Shown: positions 53,969-61,029 of the stretch, one piece after another
Position numbering within the stretch: the stretch's first letter is position 1
Layout of the letters: each line of letters opens with the position of its first letter
Assembly: GCF_927798095.1 (NCBI RefSeq)
Contig: NZ_CAKMMF010000001.1
Coordinates: forward strand, 248,001-312,000
From: Paenibacillus plantiphilus
Lineage (GTDB): Bacteria > Bacillota > Bacilli > Paenibacillales > Paenibacillaceae
Direction: 5' to 3'
Length of the DNA stretch: 64,000 nucleotides
Position numbers and translations under genes: made by a program
The notes under the pieces: generated by a model
Told to the model about the DNA's origin: nothing
Seen by the model: only the letters and a program-made list of their open reading frames with translations
Database searches by the model: none

Positions 53969-54329
53969 TTCCAAAACCTCCATCCTCTCGCGTCGTCTTG
54001 GCGTCGTGGTGTGTCTTACATAGCGCCTGCCAGTTGGACCGCAACCAGAACATTACCTGATCGCCGCGGTGTGGAATGATATGGTCGACGACAGTCGACG
54101 CCTCTACCCTGCCTGCATCAATGCAATGCTTGCAGAGTGGATTCTCCCGAAGGAATGCCTTCCGTGCCATCTGCCATTCGTAGTTATAGCCGCGACTCGC
54201 AGACGATCCTCGATAGCGATCGTATTGCCGTTTGGAGTTGGCATGCTTTTCACAATACCTCCCCTTCGTCAGGTTGCCGCAGCCTACTTTCGAGCATGGT
54301 TTATTCGCCGCTTTTGGCACTCTCAGCAC
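53949..54329 (-). CDS. HNH endonuclease
   Basis: A 126-residue phage HNH nuclease. Zinc-binding cysteines are in PCSKVGCGNLTKGRYCEKH and PLCKHC, and the catalytic motif is in TVVDHIIPHRGD followed by NWQALCKTHHDAKT. In HK97-like cos phages such a protein acts with terminase to cut cos. Here the DUF4145 gene separates it from terS. Confidence 0.92.
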   Translation of the reverse strand: MLRVPKAANKPCSKVGCGNLTKGRYCEKHANSKRQYDRYRGSSASRGYNYEWQMARKAFLRENPLCKHCIDAGRVEASTVVDHIIPHRGDQVMFWLRSNWQALCKTHHDAKTTREDGGFGNKKTTC

Positions 54330-54670
54330 CCTCTAAATCCTTTAGTGTAATACAGTAATTGTGAACAAATGAGTTACCCATAACAGACATTGTGTTGACC
54401 TGGATTACCCCCCGGCTCCCTTGCTATGCCTAAGGCGCATCGGCATTTTCAAATATGAGTTACACCTATCCTCGTTATGTTCACCTCAGCGAAAAAGCAT
54501 CAACAATCACATTATGCGATATTGGCTTTTAAGCCCTCTGACGGCCCTTCTGAATTCCCTATATGTATAAGGGAATGTAACTCGCACAGGAGCCTGAATC
54601 CCTTGTTGTCTAAGGCTTCTAGCAGTCTCTATGCAAACCAATTACAGGTATGCTCAATATAAGTAACTGA
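54330..54670. other. Non-coding phage region with repeated GAGTTAC words
   Basis: This 341-bp stretch lies between the recombinase and HNH genes. GAGTTAC occurs at 54371-54377 and 54457-54463 and inverted at 54577-54583. The inverted copy directly follows an ATTCCCT/AGGGAAT inverted repeat (54554-54560 with 54570-54576). It probably contains the promoter for the HNH-terminase-head operon; no single promoter stands out. Confidence 0.45.
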
Positions 54671-55213
54671 TCATATTTTAAACCGCTTTAAATGAACGTC
54701 CATTGTGTCCTGCTCGATACCAATATACCGCAATGTCACCTTCTCAGATGAGTGATTAAACAGCCTCATCAATAATGCTATGTCATTGTATTGCTTATAA
54801 AAGAAGTACCCGAAAGTCTTTCTAAGAGTGTGACAACCAATTTCTTGTAAACAGAACTCAGCTGCTATCCCCCTCATAACCTTGTAGGCCATAGAGCCAG
54901 TAATCGGCCTGTTCTGTCCTTCTCGGCTTTTAATAAGGAATTCATTCGATGGTTTTTCTTGGATATACTCTTTAAGCGCCTGTTTCAATTCATGGGTAAT
55001 CAGCACGCGTTTTTGTTTCTTTGTTTTGATTTCCGTCGTTACGATATGAGTTCCAGTAACGTCGCGAACTCTAAGTTTGAGGATGTCGGCGATCCGTAAT
55101 CCCGTATTAAGTCCAATCAGTAACATGATGTAATTTCGAGCATTAGTATCTCTAAGATGATCTTTAATATCTGCGACTATTTCAGGATCACGGATAGGCT
55201 GAACAAATCGCAT
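54671..55213 (-). CDS. Small tyrosine recombinase (catalytic domain only)
   Basis: A 180-residue protein that is nearly all catalytic domain. It has the first Arg in GLNTGLRIADILKLR, HTLRKTFG (HxxR), the second His in LFNHSSEKVTLRY and a candidate Tyr in RYIG. It lacks the N-terminal core-binding and arm-binding domains of phage integrases, so it is probably not the integrase of this prophage. GAGGTG lies 8 bases before the ATG. A repeat bracketing the next genes begins 35 bases upstream of its start. Confidence 0.87.
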   Translation of the reverse strand: MRFVQPIRDPEIVADIKDHLRDTNARNYIMLLIGLNTGLRIADILKLRVRDVTGTHIVTTEIKTKKQKRVLITHELKQALKEYIQEKPSNEFLIKSREGQNRPITGSMAYKVMRGIAAEFCLQEIGCHTLRKTFGYFFYKQYNDIALLMRLFNHSSEKVTLRYIGIEQDTMDVHLKRFKI

Positions 55214-55242
55214 TGGTTGTCACCTCTTTTCTAACCATTCAA

Positions 55243-55265
55243 TATTTCCAAGCGTTTGGGATTTT
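55243..55265. repeat. Left copy of a direct repeat bracketing the two-gene cassette
   Basis: TATTTCCAAGCGTTTGGGAT followed by TTT; 22 of 23 bases match the copy at 56171-56193. It is a slightly broken palindrome. The rest of 55214-55403 is AT-rich with no clear promoter. Confidence 0.75.
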
Positions 55266-55403
55266 ATGATATTCATCTTGCTATATATTGCATAGCAAAT
55301 TAATTATTGGATTTCTCCCCTTCACTAAATAACAACTCTTTAAAAACGCAAGGAATTATGGTAATTTATTGAAAGCTACTTAAATATAAAGGGTGGAGAA
55401 TAT

Positions 55404-55808
55404 ATGCTTAAAATTAGCACTGAACAATATGATATTTGGGAGACAGGATCAGTCCTAGTACATAATAATGAAACAATTATTTTCAAGCTCACCGATGACT
55501 ATGATGTTGATAAAAAATTCCCTGGGTATTCCGAAGAATTAAATATTAAATGCGTTTTCACTTCTGATTCAAACATTGATTCCCCGACCACTAGTATAGA
55601 AGTGGTATCTGAGGATACTGCAATGATTACTTTTTGTAATTTCGACAAGGGGTTATCAGGTGTATCAAATTCACGTCCTTTTCTTATTGGTATAGTTAAT
55701 GATCGTAATCTTTATTTATCTTATAGAATCTATGGACTCACTGAGTCAAGCATGAAAATATTTTATTATACTTGGTATTTAGGAGCGGTGGCAAAAAAAA
55801 ATGAGTAA
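55404..55808 (+). CDS. Cassette gene 1: soluble protein of unknown function
   Basis: A 134-residue protein without signal peptide or membrane helix, rich in beta-type sequence (ETGSVLVHNNETIIFKLTDD, NIKCVFTSDSNIDSPTTSIE). I recognise no family. GGGTGGAG lies 6 bases before the ATG. It is strongly AT-rich, on the opposite strand to the phage operon, and overlaps gene 2 by 8 bases, so the two are translated together. Confidence 0.7.
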   Translation: MLKISTEQYDIWETGSVLVHNNETIIFKLTDDYDVDKKFPGYSEELNIKCVFTSDSNIDSPTTSIEVVSEDTAMITFCNFDKGLSGVSNSRPFLIGIVNDRNLYLSYRIYGLTESSMKIFYYTWYLGAVAKKNE

Positions 55809-56118
55809 ACTACAATTAAGCAATGATAATCCGAGAATGAACAAACACCTTATTGAAAATGGCATGAAAGAGAAGGAAATGAATTTAAAGGCTGGATTAT
55901 TAGGCAAAGTATTTGGGTCTAATGAGAATACAAACATTTATATAGTTGGTACAATAACATTAATCTTTTTGGCAATTGGAGGGTTATACACATTCATTCC
56001 TGATGAATACAAGTCCGCCAGCCTAACGTCAGAAAAACTTTGGACCTTATTACTCCCTACTATCACTACAATTGTAGGATATCTATTCGGGATAAATTCT
56101 AAAAGCAAATCAGAATAA
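55801..56118 (+). CDS. Cassette gene 2: two-helix membrane protein
   Basis: A 105-residue protein with a polar N-terminal 43 residues, then two hydrophobic helices (IYIVGTITLIFLAIGGLYTF, about 47-66, and TLLLPTITTIVGYLFGIN, about 81-98) and a short basic tail. AGGAGCGGTGG precedes the ATG. A soluble partner plus a small two-helix membrane protein is a common layout for abortive-infection or exclusion systems, but no homology supports this; it is inference. Confidence 0.7.
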   Translation: MSKLQLSNDNPRMNKHLIENGMKEKEMNLKAGLLGKVFGSNENTNIYIVGTITLIFLAIGGLYTFIPDEYKSASLTSEKLWTLLLPTITTIVGYLFGINSKSKSE

Positions 56119-56170
56119 CAAATTAATAGAACACGATTAGGACTGGACAATTACATTTTCTAACTGACTC

Positions 56171-56200
56171 TATTCCCAAGCGTTTGGGATTTTGTTATTT
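56171..56200 (+). terminator. Right copy of the direct repeat, also a terminator
   Basis: TCCCAA pairs with TTGGGA around GCGT, followed by T-rich sequence. It lies 53 bases after cassette gene 2. The first 23 bases are the second copy of the repeat at 55243-55265, so the element has two possible roles. Confidence 0.65.
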
Positions 56201-56369
56201 AAATGAATTTCCCTTTATACAAACTGGCCTTGAACAATACTGTTTCGACCCTTCCCAGCGCCCCCATATGCAGCCGCGACATTTGGACGGCTGCAATATT
56301 GGTGGCGGTACTTTTTTTCTCTTCATATCCTCGCCCCCCCTGCCACTATTTCAGTTTATTTACCCATGC

Positions 56370-56392
56370 AAAAAACCGTCCTGTTTGGACGG
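56370..56392 (-). terminator. Minus-strand intrinsic terminator
   Basis: A perfect 6-bp GC-rich stem (GGACGG / CCGTCC, 5-base loop) is followed by six T residues on the minus strand. The nearest upstream minus-strand ORF ends at 56677, about 285 bases before it. Confidence 0.8.
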
Positions 56393-56617
56393 CCCCGCGC
56401 ACACCTTCATTGTCCATTCGTCAGCTGGCCGGAAGGATCCGGTCAACTGAACAAGGGACAATCTCCCTTGTATTGGGGCATTTAACCCCACCTCATCACT
56501 ACACGCCTGACGATTAACGTCTAAGGTCGAAAAACCCACCGCGTAGCCGAGTCCTACAATTGATAAAGGTACAGTAGGATCACCCGAGCATTAAGCTCTT
56601 TATGATCTAACTGTACC
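56370..56617 (-). ncRNA. Candidate structured phage RNA
   Basis: Between the cassette and the ArpU-like gene there is no convincing ORF, but the minus strand folds into successive hairpins. They are GGTACAGT/ACTGTACC (56568-56575 with 56610-56617, with inner GATCA/TGATC and GAGC/GCTC pairs), ACAAGGGA/TCCCTTGT (56451-56471), CAGCTGGCCGG/CCGGTCAACTG (56422-56449), and the terminator at 56376-56392. This would suit a separate RNA or a long structured 3' UTR. A further hairpin (56270-56294) lies beyond the terminator. No known RNA family is recognised. Confidence 0.45.
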
Positions 56618-56625
56618 TCTATTAA

Positions 56626-56679
56626 ACACGCATTTTACTAGCAGGATAGGCGCACGATACACGCATTTTACACGCATTA
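56626..56679. repeat. Iteron-like ACACGCAT repeats
   Basis: ACACGCATTTTA occurs at 56626-56637 and 56659-56670, and ACACGCATTA begins at 56670. They lie between the hairpin region and the ArpU-like gene end. Function unknown; protein binding sites are possible. Confidence 0.55.
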
Positions 56680-57045
56680 TTGGCCCAGTAGCTTCAGACT
56701 GTTAGCGACTGACTCGATACCCTTGTTAATACGCCGGTCAACCGTTGATGGGTCCATGTGGCTAAAATGAAGTACCGTTAATTTATGACGATGACCCTTG
56801 ATGTACCGATACTCAATAGCTCGCCGGATCTCCTCGTCAACTATTAACCTCGCTGCTCGCTCAATCTCAGCTGTCGCCATACGGTATGCATTGTACACCT
56901 TTTGCTGTTTTGGGGCAAGATCCCCTATTTGATCAAGCTCTGCTAATATTGCTAACTGTCGCCTATACCGACTGAGGAGAGACTTTGTTTGCTTAATCTC
57001 TTCCTTCGTTGCTACTGGACACAGCTCGTCTTGATACCATACCAT
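56677..57045 (-). CDS. ArpU/sigma-70 region 4-like phage regulator
   Basis: A 122-residue protein (start ATG 57045 behind GAGGGGA; longer frames lack a site). The N-terminal half is helical and basic (KEEIKQTKSLLSRYRRQLAI). The C-terminal half reads as a helix-turn-helix (IEYRYIKGHRHKLTVLHFSH, DPSTVDRRINKGIE). This resembles ArpU/RinA-type late activators, which stand between the early and late genes, as here. It may activate the terminase-head operon. Confidence 0.72.
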   Translation of the reverse strand: MVWYQDELCPVATKEEIKQTKSLLSRYRRQLAILAELDQIGDLAPKQQKVYNAYRMATAEIERAARLIVDEEIRRAIEYRYIKGHRHKLTVLHFSHMDPSTVDRRINKGIESVANSLKLLGQ

Positions 57046-57139
57046 TCCCCTCGTCCCTCTCTCTATTTTTATGATATAGTGATAAGGAGAGTTACATTTA
57101 TGCCCCCGTTCCCAGTTCCCCAACTAGACGGGGGTTTTC

Positions 57140-57466
57140 TTATGCCGTCTGTGTGATGATCCCCAGTTCATAAACTTGCATTCCAAGACGCTTCGCCAAT
57201 TCAACTTCAATTTGCGCTCCTTTAGATTTTTCCCAGCCTGGTAGGGTTACAACTGTATCAGCTGCCATCATCTCCACGATATCGCGCTTCATGCAAGCCA
57301 CCCATGATTTGTCCGGCTGATCAATGCGAGCTGGATTGATGATTTCATACCCCAACGCTCGCAGATTGTCTTCAGCATCGAAAAATGCTGGGAAGTTCAA
57401 ATCCTCGAATCCCGTCATCGGGCCGGAAATATAGACGACTTTTACAACTGACATAATATTACTCAT
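57140..57466 (-). CDS. DUF4406 (nucleoside deoxyribosyltransferase-like) protein
   Basis: A 108-residue protein with VVYISGPMTGFEDLNFPAFF, LGYEIINPARID and the C-terminal GWEKSKGAQIEVELAKRLGM, the pattern of DUF4406, a Rossmann-like relative of deoxyribosyltransferases frequent in phages. Its precise substrate is unknown. The start at 57466 overlaps the preceding stop and has AGAGG at 9 bases. Confidence 0.82.
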   Translation of the reverse strand: MSNIMSVVKVVYISGPMTGFEDLNFPAFFDAEDNLRALGYEIINPARIDQPDKSWVACMKRDIVEMMAADTVVTLPGWEKSKGAQIEVELAKRLGMQVYELGIITQTA

Positions 57467-57827
57467 GGGCTGCATCCTCTCGCTTTCTTTCAGTGCTAAA
57501 GGTGTAAGAGTATTCAATTTCAAGATCAAATTCTAATCCGCATCGGCCGCAGGTCCATTCTTTAGGTTCCCCACCATCAAAGAGGTCAACTGGTTCATTA
57601 TCGTGACCGCAGTAAGGACACTTAATTTCTTCCTCGCCATCACACGCCCCATTCTCATAGTCTTCTGTAAAAGATTCAATTAATGGCGTTGTTACACTCT
57701 TGTGACACGGCAAACAAAGCAATTTATCTTCAAACCAATGCGTTTCATTACTCCTTGTTTCCTTACGGCATTCGCCACATTTCGTGTAATCAACGCCGTC
57801 CCTCATGTATCCAGGATAACCACTCAT
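57459..57827 (-). CDS. Zinc-ribbon phage protein
   Basis: A 122-residue protein with three Cys pairs: KCGECRKE and LCLPCHK near the N terminus (residues about 17-42) and CPYCGH...CGRCGLE (about 70-95). The acidic composition and lack of catalytic motifs suggest a metal-binding adaptor. Function unknown. Confidence 0.65.
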   Translation of the reverse strand: MSGYPGYMRDGVDYTKCGECRKETRSNETHWFEDKLLCLPCHKSVTTPLIESFTEDYENGACDGEEEIKCPYCGHDNEPVDLFDGGEPKEWTCGRCGLEFDLEIEYSYTFSTERKREDAAHE

Positions 57828-57844
57828 TTACCTTGCTCCTCTCC

Positions 57845-58141
57845 TCAATCAAATGGTTTGTCCAAGGCAGAAGATTCGTTTAGACGTTTCCTCAATTCTT
57901 CTCGGTATTCCTCGGCAAATTCATAATCTCCACCGCGACAGGCTGATTCAAATTCACTTATTAATTCATCATTGTCGCATTCCAATGCTGGTCTTCCTGG
58001 TCCCATTTTCCTCCGTCCTCTCTCATAATAATTTTCCGAACAAGTTAAACACATGCCTAACCCTTGAATATATGCAATTTGATCATCCGTTAGATAGCTT
58101 ACATCGATCTCGTCATCATGTCCGCAGCCCATCTTTAGCAT
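57845..58141 (-). CDS. Small phage protein with a UVR-like motif
   Basis: A 98-residue protein. Cys residues in GCGHDDEID and MCLTCSEN could bind zinc, and LISEFESACRGGDYEFAEEY resembles the UVR helix pair of UvrB/UvrC. The start ATG at 58141 overlaps the previous stop (TGATG). Function unknown. Confidence 0.62.
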   Translation of the reverse strand: MLKMGCGHDDEIDVSYLTDDQIAYIQGLGMCLTCSENYYERGRRKMGPGRPALECDNDELISEFESACRGGDYEFAEEYREELRKRLNESSALDKPFD

Positions 58142-58398
58142 CACTTGTCTTCGGCCTTTCTGGATACCCATGCAAAGCGCCTGCCCCTTTTGCCAGTAGG
58201 ATCTTCAATGACATAGGATAATCCTTTTGGTATATGGAAACTCGCTTCTATCCGCAACGGTCCATAGTTTGTATAAATGCTCTCTCGTTGCGCAATCCGC
58301 GAACCCGCGCAAACGAATAGCTTGAACCTGTCTATCTGATTGCCCGATATCCGTAATGGCCTCAATGCAGCATTTATCATCTGAGTAGCTACATCCAT
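58141..58398 (-). CDS. Small phage protein of unknown function
   Basis: An 85-residue basic protein (MDVATQMINAALRPLRISGN ... GKRGRRFAWVSRKAEDK). No family is recognised. AAGGAG lies 10 bases before the ATG at 58398; ATGs at 58407 and 58404 are alternatives. It is tightly coupled between DnaB and the UVR-like gene. Confidence 0.6.
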   Translation of the reverse strand: MDVATQMINAALRPLRISGNQIDRFKLFVCAGSRIAQRESIYTNYGPLRIEASFHIPKGLSYVIEDPTGKRGRRFAWVSRKAEDK

Positions 58399-58403
58399 AG
58401 ACA

Positions 58404-59786
58404 TCATGCTCCTTGCGGTATGTCGTCCCGCTGGGTTCGATCAAGGTCTACAAATTTATTGTAGTTCTTCAGGAACGCCAGCTCGACCGTACCGGTCGGG
58501 CCATTTCGCTGCTTCGCAATAATAATTTCAATAATATTTTTCTTCTCTGACTCCTTATCGTAGTAATCATCCCGATAAAGGAAAGCGACAATATCTGCAT
58601 CTTGCTCGATAGCTCCAGACTCCCTAAGGTCAGACATCATCGGACGTTTGTCCTGCCGCTGTTCTACGCCCCGACTAAGCTGGGATAACGCGATAATTGG
58701 AACGTCCAATTCACGGGCTAGTTGCTTCAAAGTACGGGAAATGTCGGATACTTCTTCTTGACGGTTCGAACGCTTACCGCTGCCTGGAATCAGTTGCAGA
58801 TAATCTATGAGGATTAACCCTAAGCCTCGTTCTTTCTTCAATCTCCGGCATTTAGCACGGATCTCGTTAACCGTAATGCCTGGCGTGTCATCAATATGGA
58901 TATCCGCCTCAGATAACGAGCCAATAGCCATGGACAGCTTCTCCCAATCGTCACCTTCAAAAAATCCTGTACGCAAACGGCTTGCATCAATATTCCCCTC
59001 TGCACAAACCATCCTCTTTGTAAGCTGCTTAGCGGCCATCTCCAAGCTAAACACCGCCACAGTATGCCCTGTTTTAATAGCAACATTTTGCGCAATGTTG
59101 AGGGCGAGAGCTGTCTTTCCTACAGATGGACGAGCTGCAACGATAATCAAGTCGCTATTTTGAAAACCAGCAGTCATCCTGTCCAGATCACGATAGCATG
59201 AAGGTATTCCGGTTATCCCTCGGTTCACATGCCTGGTATTATATAGTTCTTCTTCTTCTTCCCACACTTCGATTAACACTTCTCGCAACGAGACGAAATC
59301 CTGTGCAGGAGCCGATTGGTCAGATAATCTAGAAGCTGCCGTTTCCGCCATTGCAACAAATCCCTTGATATCCCGTTCTTCCGCTGCATTTTTGAGAAGG
59401 TCATAGGCTGTATACATTGCTTCTCGCTGCAAGAATAGATTTTTTACCCGATCCGTGTAGTAACCTGTGTGTTCCGATGTTGGAACAGAGTTTGCAAGAT
59501 CGGACAAATAGGATACCCCGCCGATTAAATCCAACTCCTCGGAATCTTGCAATGTACCTGTAACTGCTACGATATCAATCGGGTTGCCTTCGCGTTCAAG
59601 ATTACGCATAGCTCGGAATATACGAGCATGAGACTTCTCATAGAACTCCCCGCCTACCAGTTGCTCACTAGCAATAACATATGCTTCTTTGCTAAGTAAG
59701 GTCGAACCGAGAATTGAACGCTCTGCCTGAATATCTGCAGGAAGTTCGAGGCCTAACTTATCGCATACCTCGTTGAAATTAATCAT
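58404..59786 (-). CDS. dnaB: Replicative DNA helicase (DnaB family)
   Basis: A 460-residue helicase. The N-terminal DnaB domain (LPADIQAERSILGSTLLSKE) is followed by the RecA-like ATPase with Walker A ARPSVGKTAL, AVFSLEMAAKQL, LGLILIDYLQLIPG (Walker B) and LSQLSRGVEQRQDKRPMMSD. It should unwind phage DNA at the origin. Its start overlaps the loader stop (ATGA). Confidence 0.96.
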   Translation of the reverse strand: MINFNEVCDKLGLELPADIQAERSILGSTLLSKEAYVIASEQLVGGEFYEKSHARIFRAMRNLEREGNPIDIVAVTGTLQDSEELDLIGGVSYLSDLANSVPTSEHTGYYTDRVKNLFLQREAMYTAYDLLKNAAEERDIKGFVAMAETAASRLSDQSAPAQDFVSLREVLIEVWEEEEELYNTRHVNRGITGIPSCYRDLDRMTAGFQNSDLIIVAARPSVGKTALALNIAQNVAIKTGHTVAVFSLEMAAKQLTKRMVCAEGNIDASRLRTGFFEGDDWEKLSMAIGSLSEADIHIDDTPGITVNEIRAKCRRLKKERGLGLILIDYLQLIPGSGKRSNRQEEVSDISRTLKQLARELDVPIIALSQLSRGVEQRQDKRPMMSDLRESGAIEQDADIVAFLYRDDYYDKESEKKNIIEIIIAKQRNGPTGTVELAFLKNYNKFVDLDRTQRDDIPQGA

Positions 59787-60124
59787 GTCATGTCACCTCT
59801 CAGCAGCTTGCGAGTACGTTCCCAATATCCTTCAGGAGGTGGACTGTCGATCTCAGACCATTCGTTGAGTTGTGCATCATACTCTTCTGCCTGCCGCTTA
59901 CTGCGTTGGCTGTCCAATTGATCCCCCAGCCTCCCGCGAATATGAGCAATTCCAGGCGTTACGGTTTCAGTCAATATGTGCTGATCTATATTGGTGCGAG
60001 CTGCGTCAGCAGGAAAATGCTTAAGATACTTATGATCCTCTTTCACCTTTGCAAGAGAAGCGTCAAAAAAAGGAAAGTGCTTCTTAATGTGCTTATACAG
60101 TTCGGCTATTTCAATCACTTCCAC
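59783..60124 (-). CDS. Putative phage helicase loader (G39P-like)
   Basis: A 113-residue protein directly between initiator and DnaB. The N-terminal half (IAELYKHIKKHFPFFDASLA) is helical, and the C-terminal end (PPPEGYWERTRKLLRGDMT) is of the kind that contacts helicase. Size and position match SPP1 G39P-type loaders. There is no ATPase motif, so it is not DnaC/DnaI-like. Confidence 0.6.
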   Translation of the reverse strand: MEVIEIAELYKHIKKHFPFFDASLAKVKEDHKYLKHFPADAARTNIDQHILTETVTPGIAHIRGRLGDQLDSQRSKRQAEEYDAQLNEWSEIDSPPPEGYWERTRKLLRGDMT

Positions 60125-60995
60125 GGCGGCGGCGCTCCTCTTCGATGAATTTATCTAGTGCATCTATTTCCTGTTGCTGCTTAGTCCGCTTTGAAGATCC
60201 AAGAGCGACCTCGGAGACTGGCACTCCGCTGGTTATGGACTCTTCACCAAGGGCGACCGCAGGGATTGGTGCCCTGTCGGTTATGGCTTTTGCTGCATCC
60301 CAAGCATCCAAGATAGCTTGCTTGTAATAAACAAAGGTACTGATAACCTTGCCTGTTGCTGTACGCTCTCTGTGTAGCTCCCGCATAACCCTGATAATGA
60401 GTGCAACGGGTATATGCTGGTCGAGCATCCATTGCATTGAAACAATGTCATTCCGCTTGACGTGAATATCGAGTTTGCTATGTAGGGAACAAAACTCACC
60501 TAGCAGCAATTCGAATGGATTATCCGTAGTAGTAATAGTATCTTTAAAATCTCTTAATACAGTGTCGGTTAAGTTGTCCAAATTATGGACTTCATTTCCG
60601 TTTGTGGTGTCAAAGCTGTTCGATTCTTGGACAACTTGACCTTTATAATCCGTTAAGTTGTCCAAATTATGGACTTGTTTTTGTGAGATGAAATTAAAGT
60701 TTAAGATATAAGCCCCCTTTGACTTGCCTCGTGGAGGAGGCTGGTATACCATGATCCCATTTGAAGCTAATCTGTCACGATACGTGTTAATAGTCTCTCG
60801 GCTCTTAATTCCCGTCTGAAAATGAAGCTCAGTATTGGTCATCTGGAAAGATCTTAGCCAACCGAGTTTTCTTGATTTTCTCCATATCGCTAAAATGATA
60901 GCTGTTCCATTCGGCCCAAATGTTTCAGGACCACCTATATCTTCAAACTGATCAAGCAAACTGTCGAGGGACGGTTCTAGGTTCGTTCCGTACAT
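60111..60995 (-). CDS. Phage replication initiator with internal origin-like repeats
   Basis: A 294-residue protein. Residues about 30-90 look like a winged helix (LGWLRSFQMTNTELHFQTGI, SRETINTYRDRLASNGIMVY). The middle holds a twice-occurring peptide VHNLDNLTD, encoded by 25-bp direct DNA repeats. The C-terminal part (NPFELLLGEFCSLHSKLDIH ... ISTFVYYKQAILDAW) may bind the loader. Many phage initiators carry the origin in their own gene, which these repeats suggest. Confidence 0.75.
   Translation of the reverse strand: MYGTNLEPSLDSLLDQFEDIGGPETFGPNGTAIILAIWRKSRKLGWLRSFQMTNTELHFQTGIKSRETINTYRDRLASNGIMVYQPPPRGKSKGAYILNFNFISQKQVHNLDNLTDYKGQVVQESNSFDTTNGNEVHNLDNLTDTVLRDFKDTITTTDNPFELLLGEFCSLHSKLDIHVKRNDIVSMQWMLDQHIPVALIIRVMRELHRERTATGKVISTFVYYKQAILDAWDAAKAITDRAPIPAVALGEESITSGVPVSEVALGSSKRTKQQQEIDALDKFIEEERRRRGSD
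60568..60676. repeat. Candidate phage origin: repeats inside the initiator gene
   Basis: Two identical 25-base repeats at 60568-60592 and 60652-60676 (starts 84 bp apart, about eight helical turns) contain AAGTTGTCCAA. An inverted copy TTGGACAACTT lies between them at 60627-60637. Confidence 0.6.
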
Positions 60996-61029
60996 TCACA
61001 CGCCCCATTCCCTTCTTGATATTGACATA

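Noticed and set aside
54671-55213. Integrase of this prophage
   Set aside because: It lacks the arm- and core-binding domains and sits in the middle of the phage map, not at an end. The real integrase is expected right of 64000.
56393-56676. Short minus-strand ORFs of 12-24 codons in the candidate RNA region
   Set aside because: Only one has any ribosome-binding-like sequence, and it encodes 12 residues. None looks like a real gene.
60568-60676. CRISPR-like repeat array
   Set aside because: Only two direct copies plus one inverted half-copy, inside a coding gene, with no cas genes anywhere in the window.
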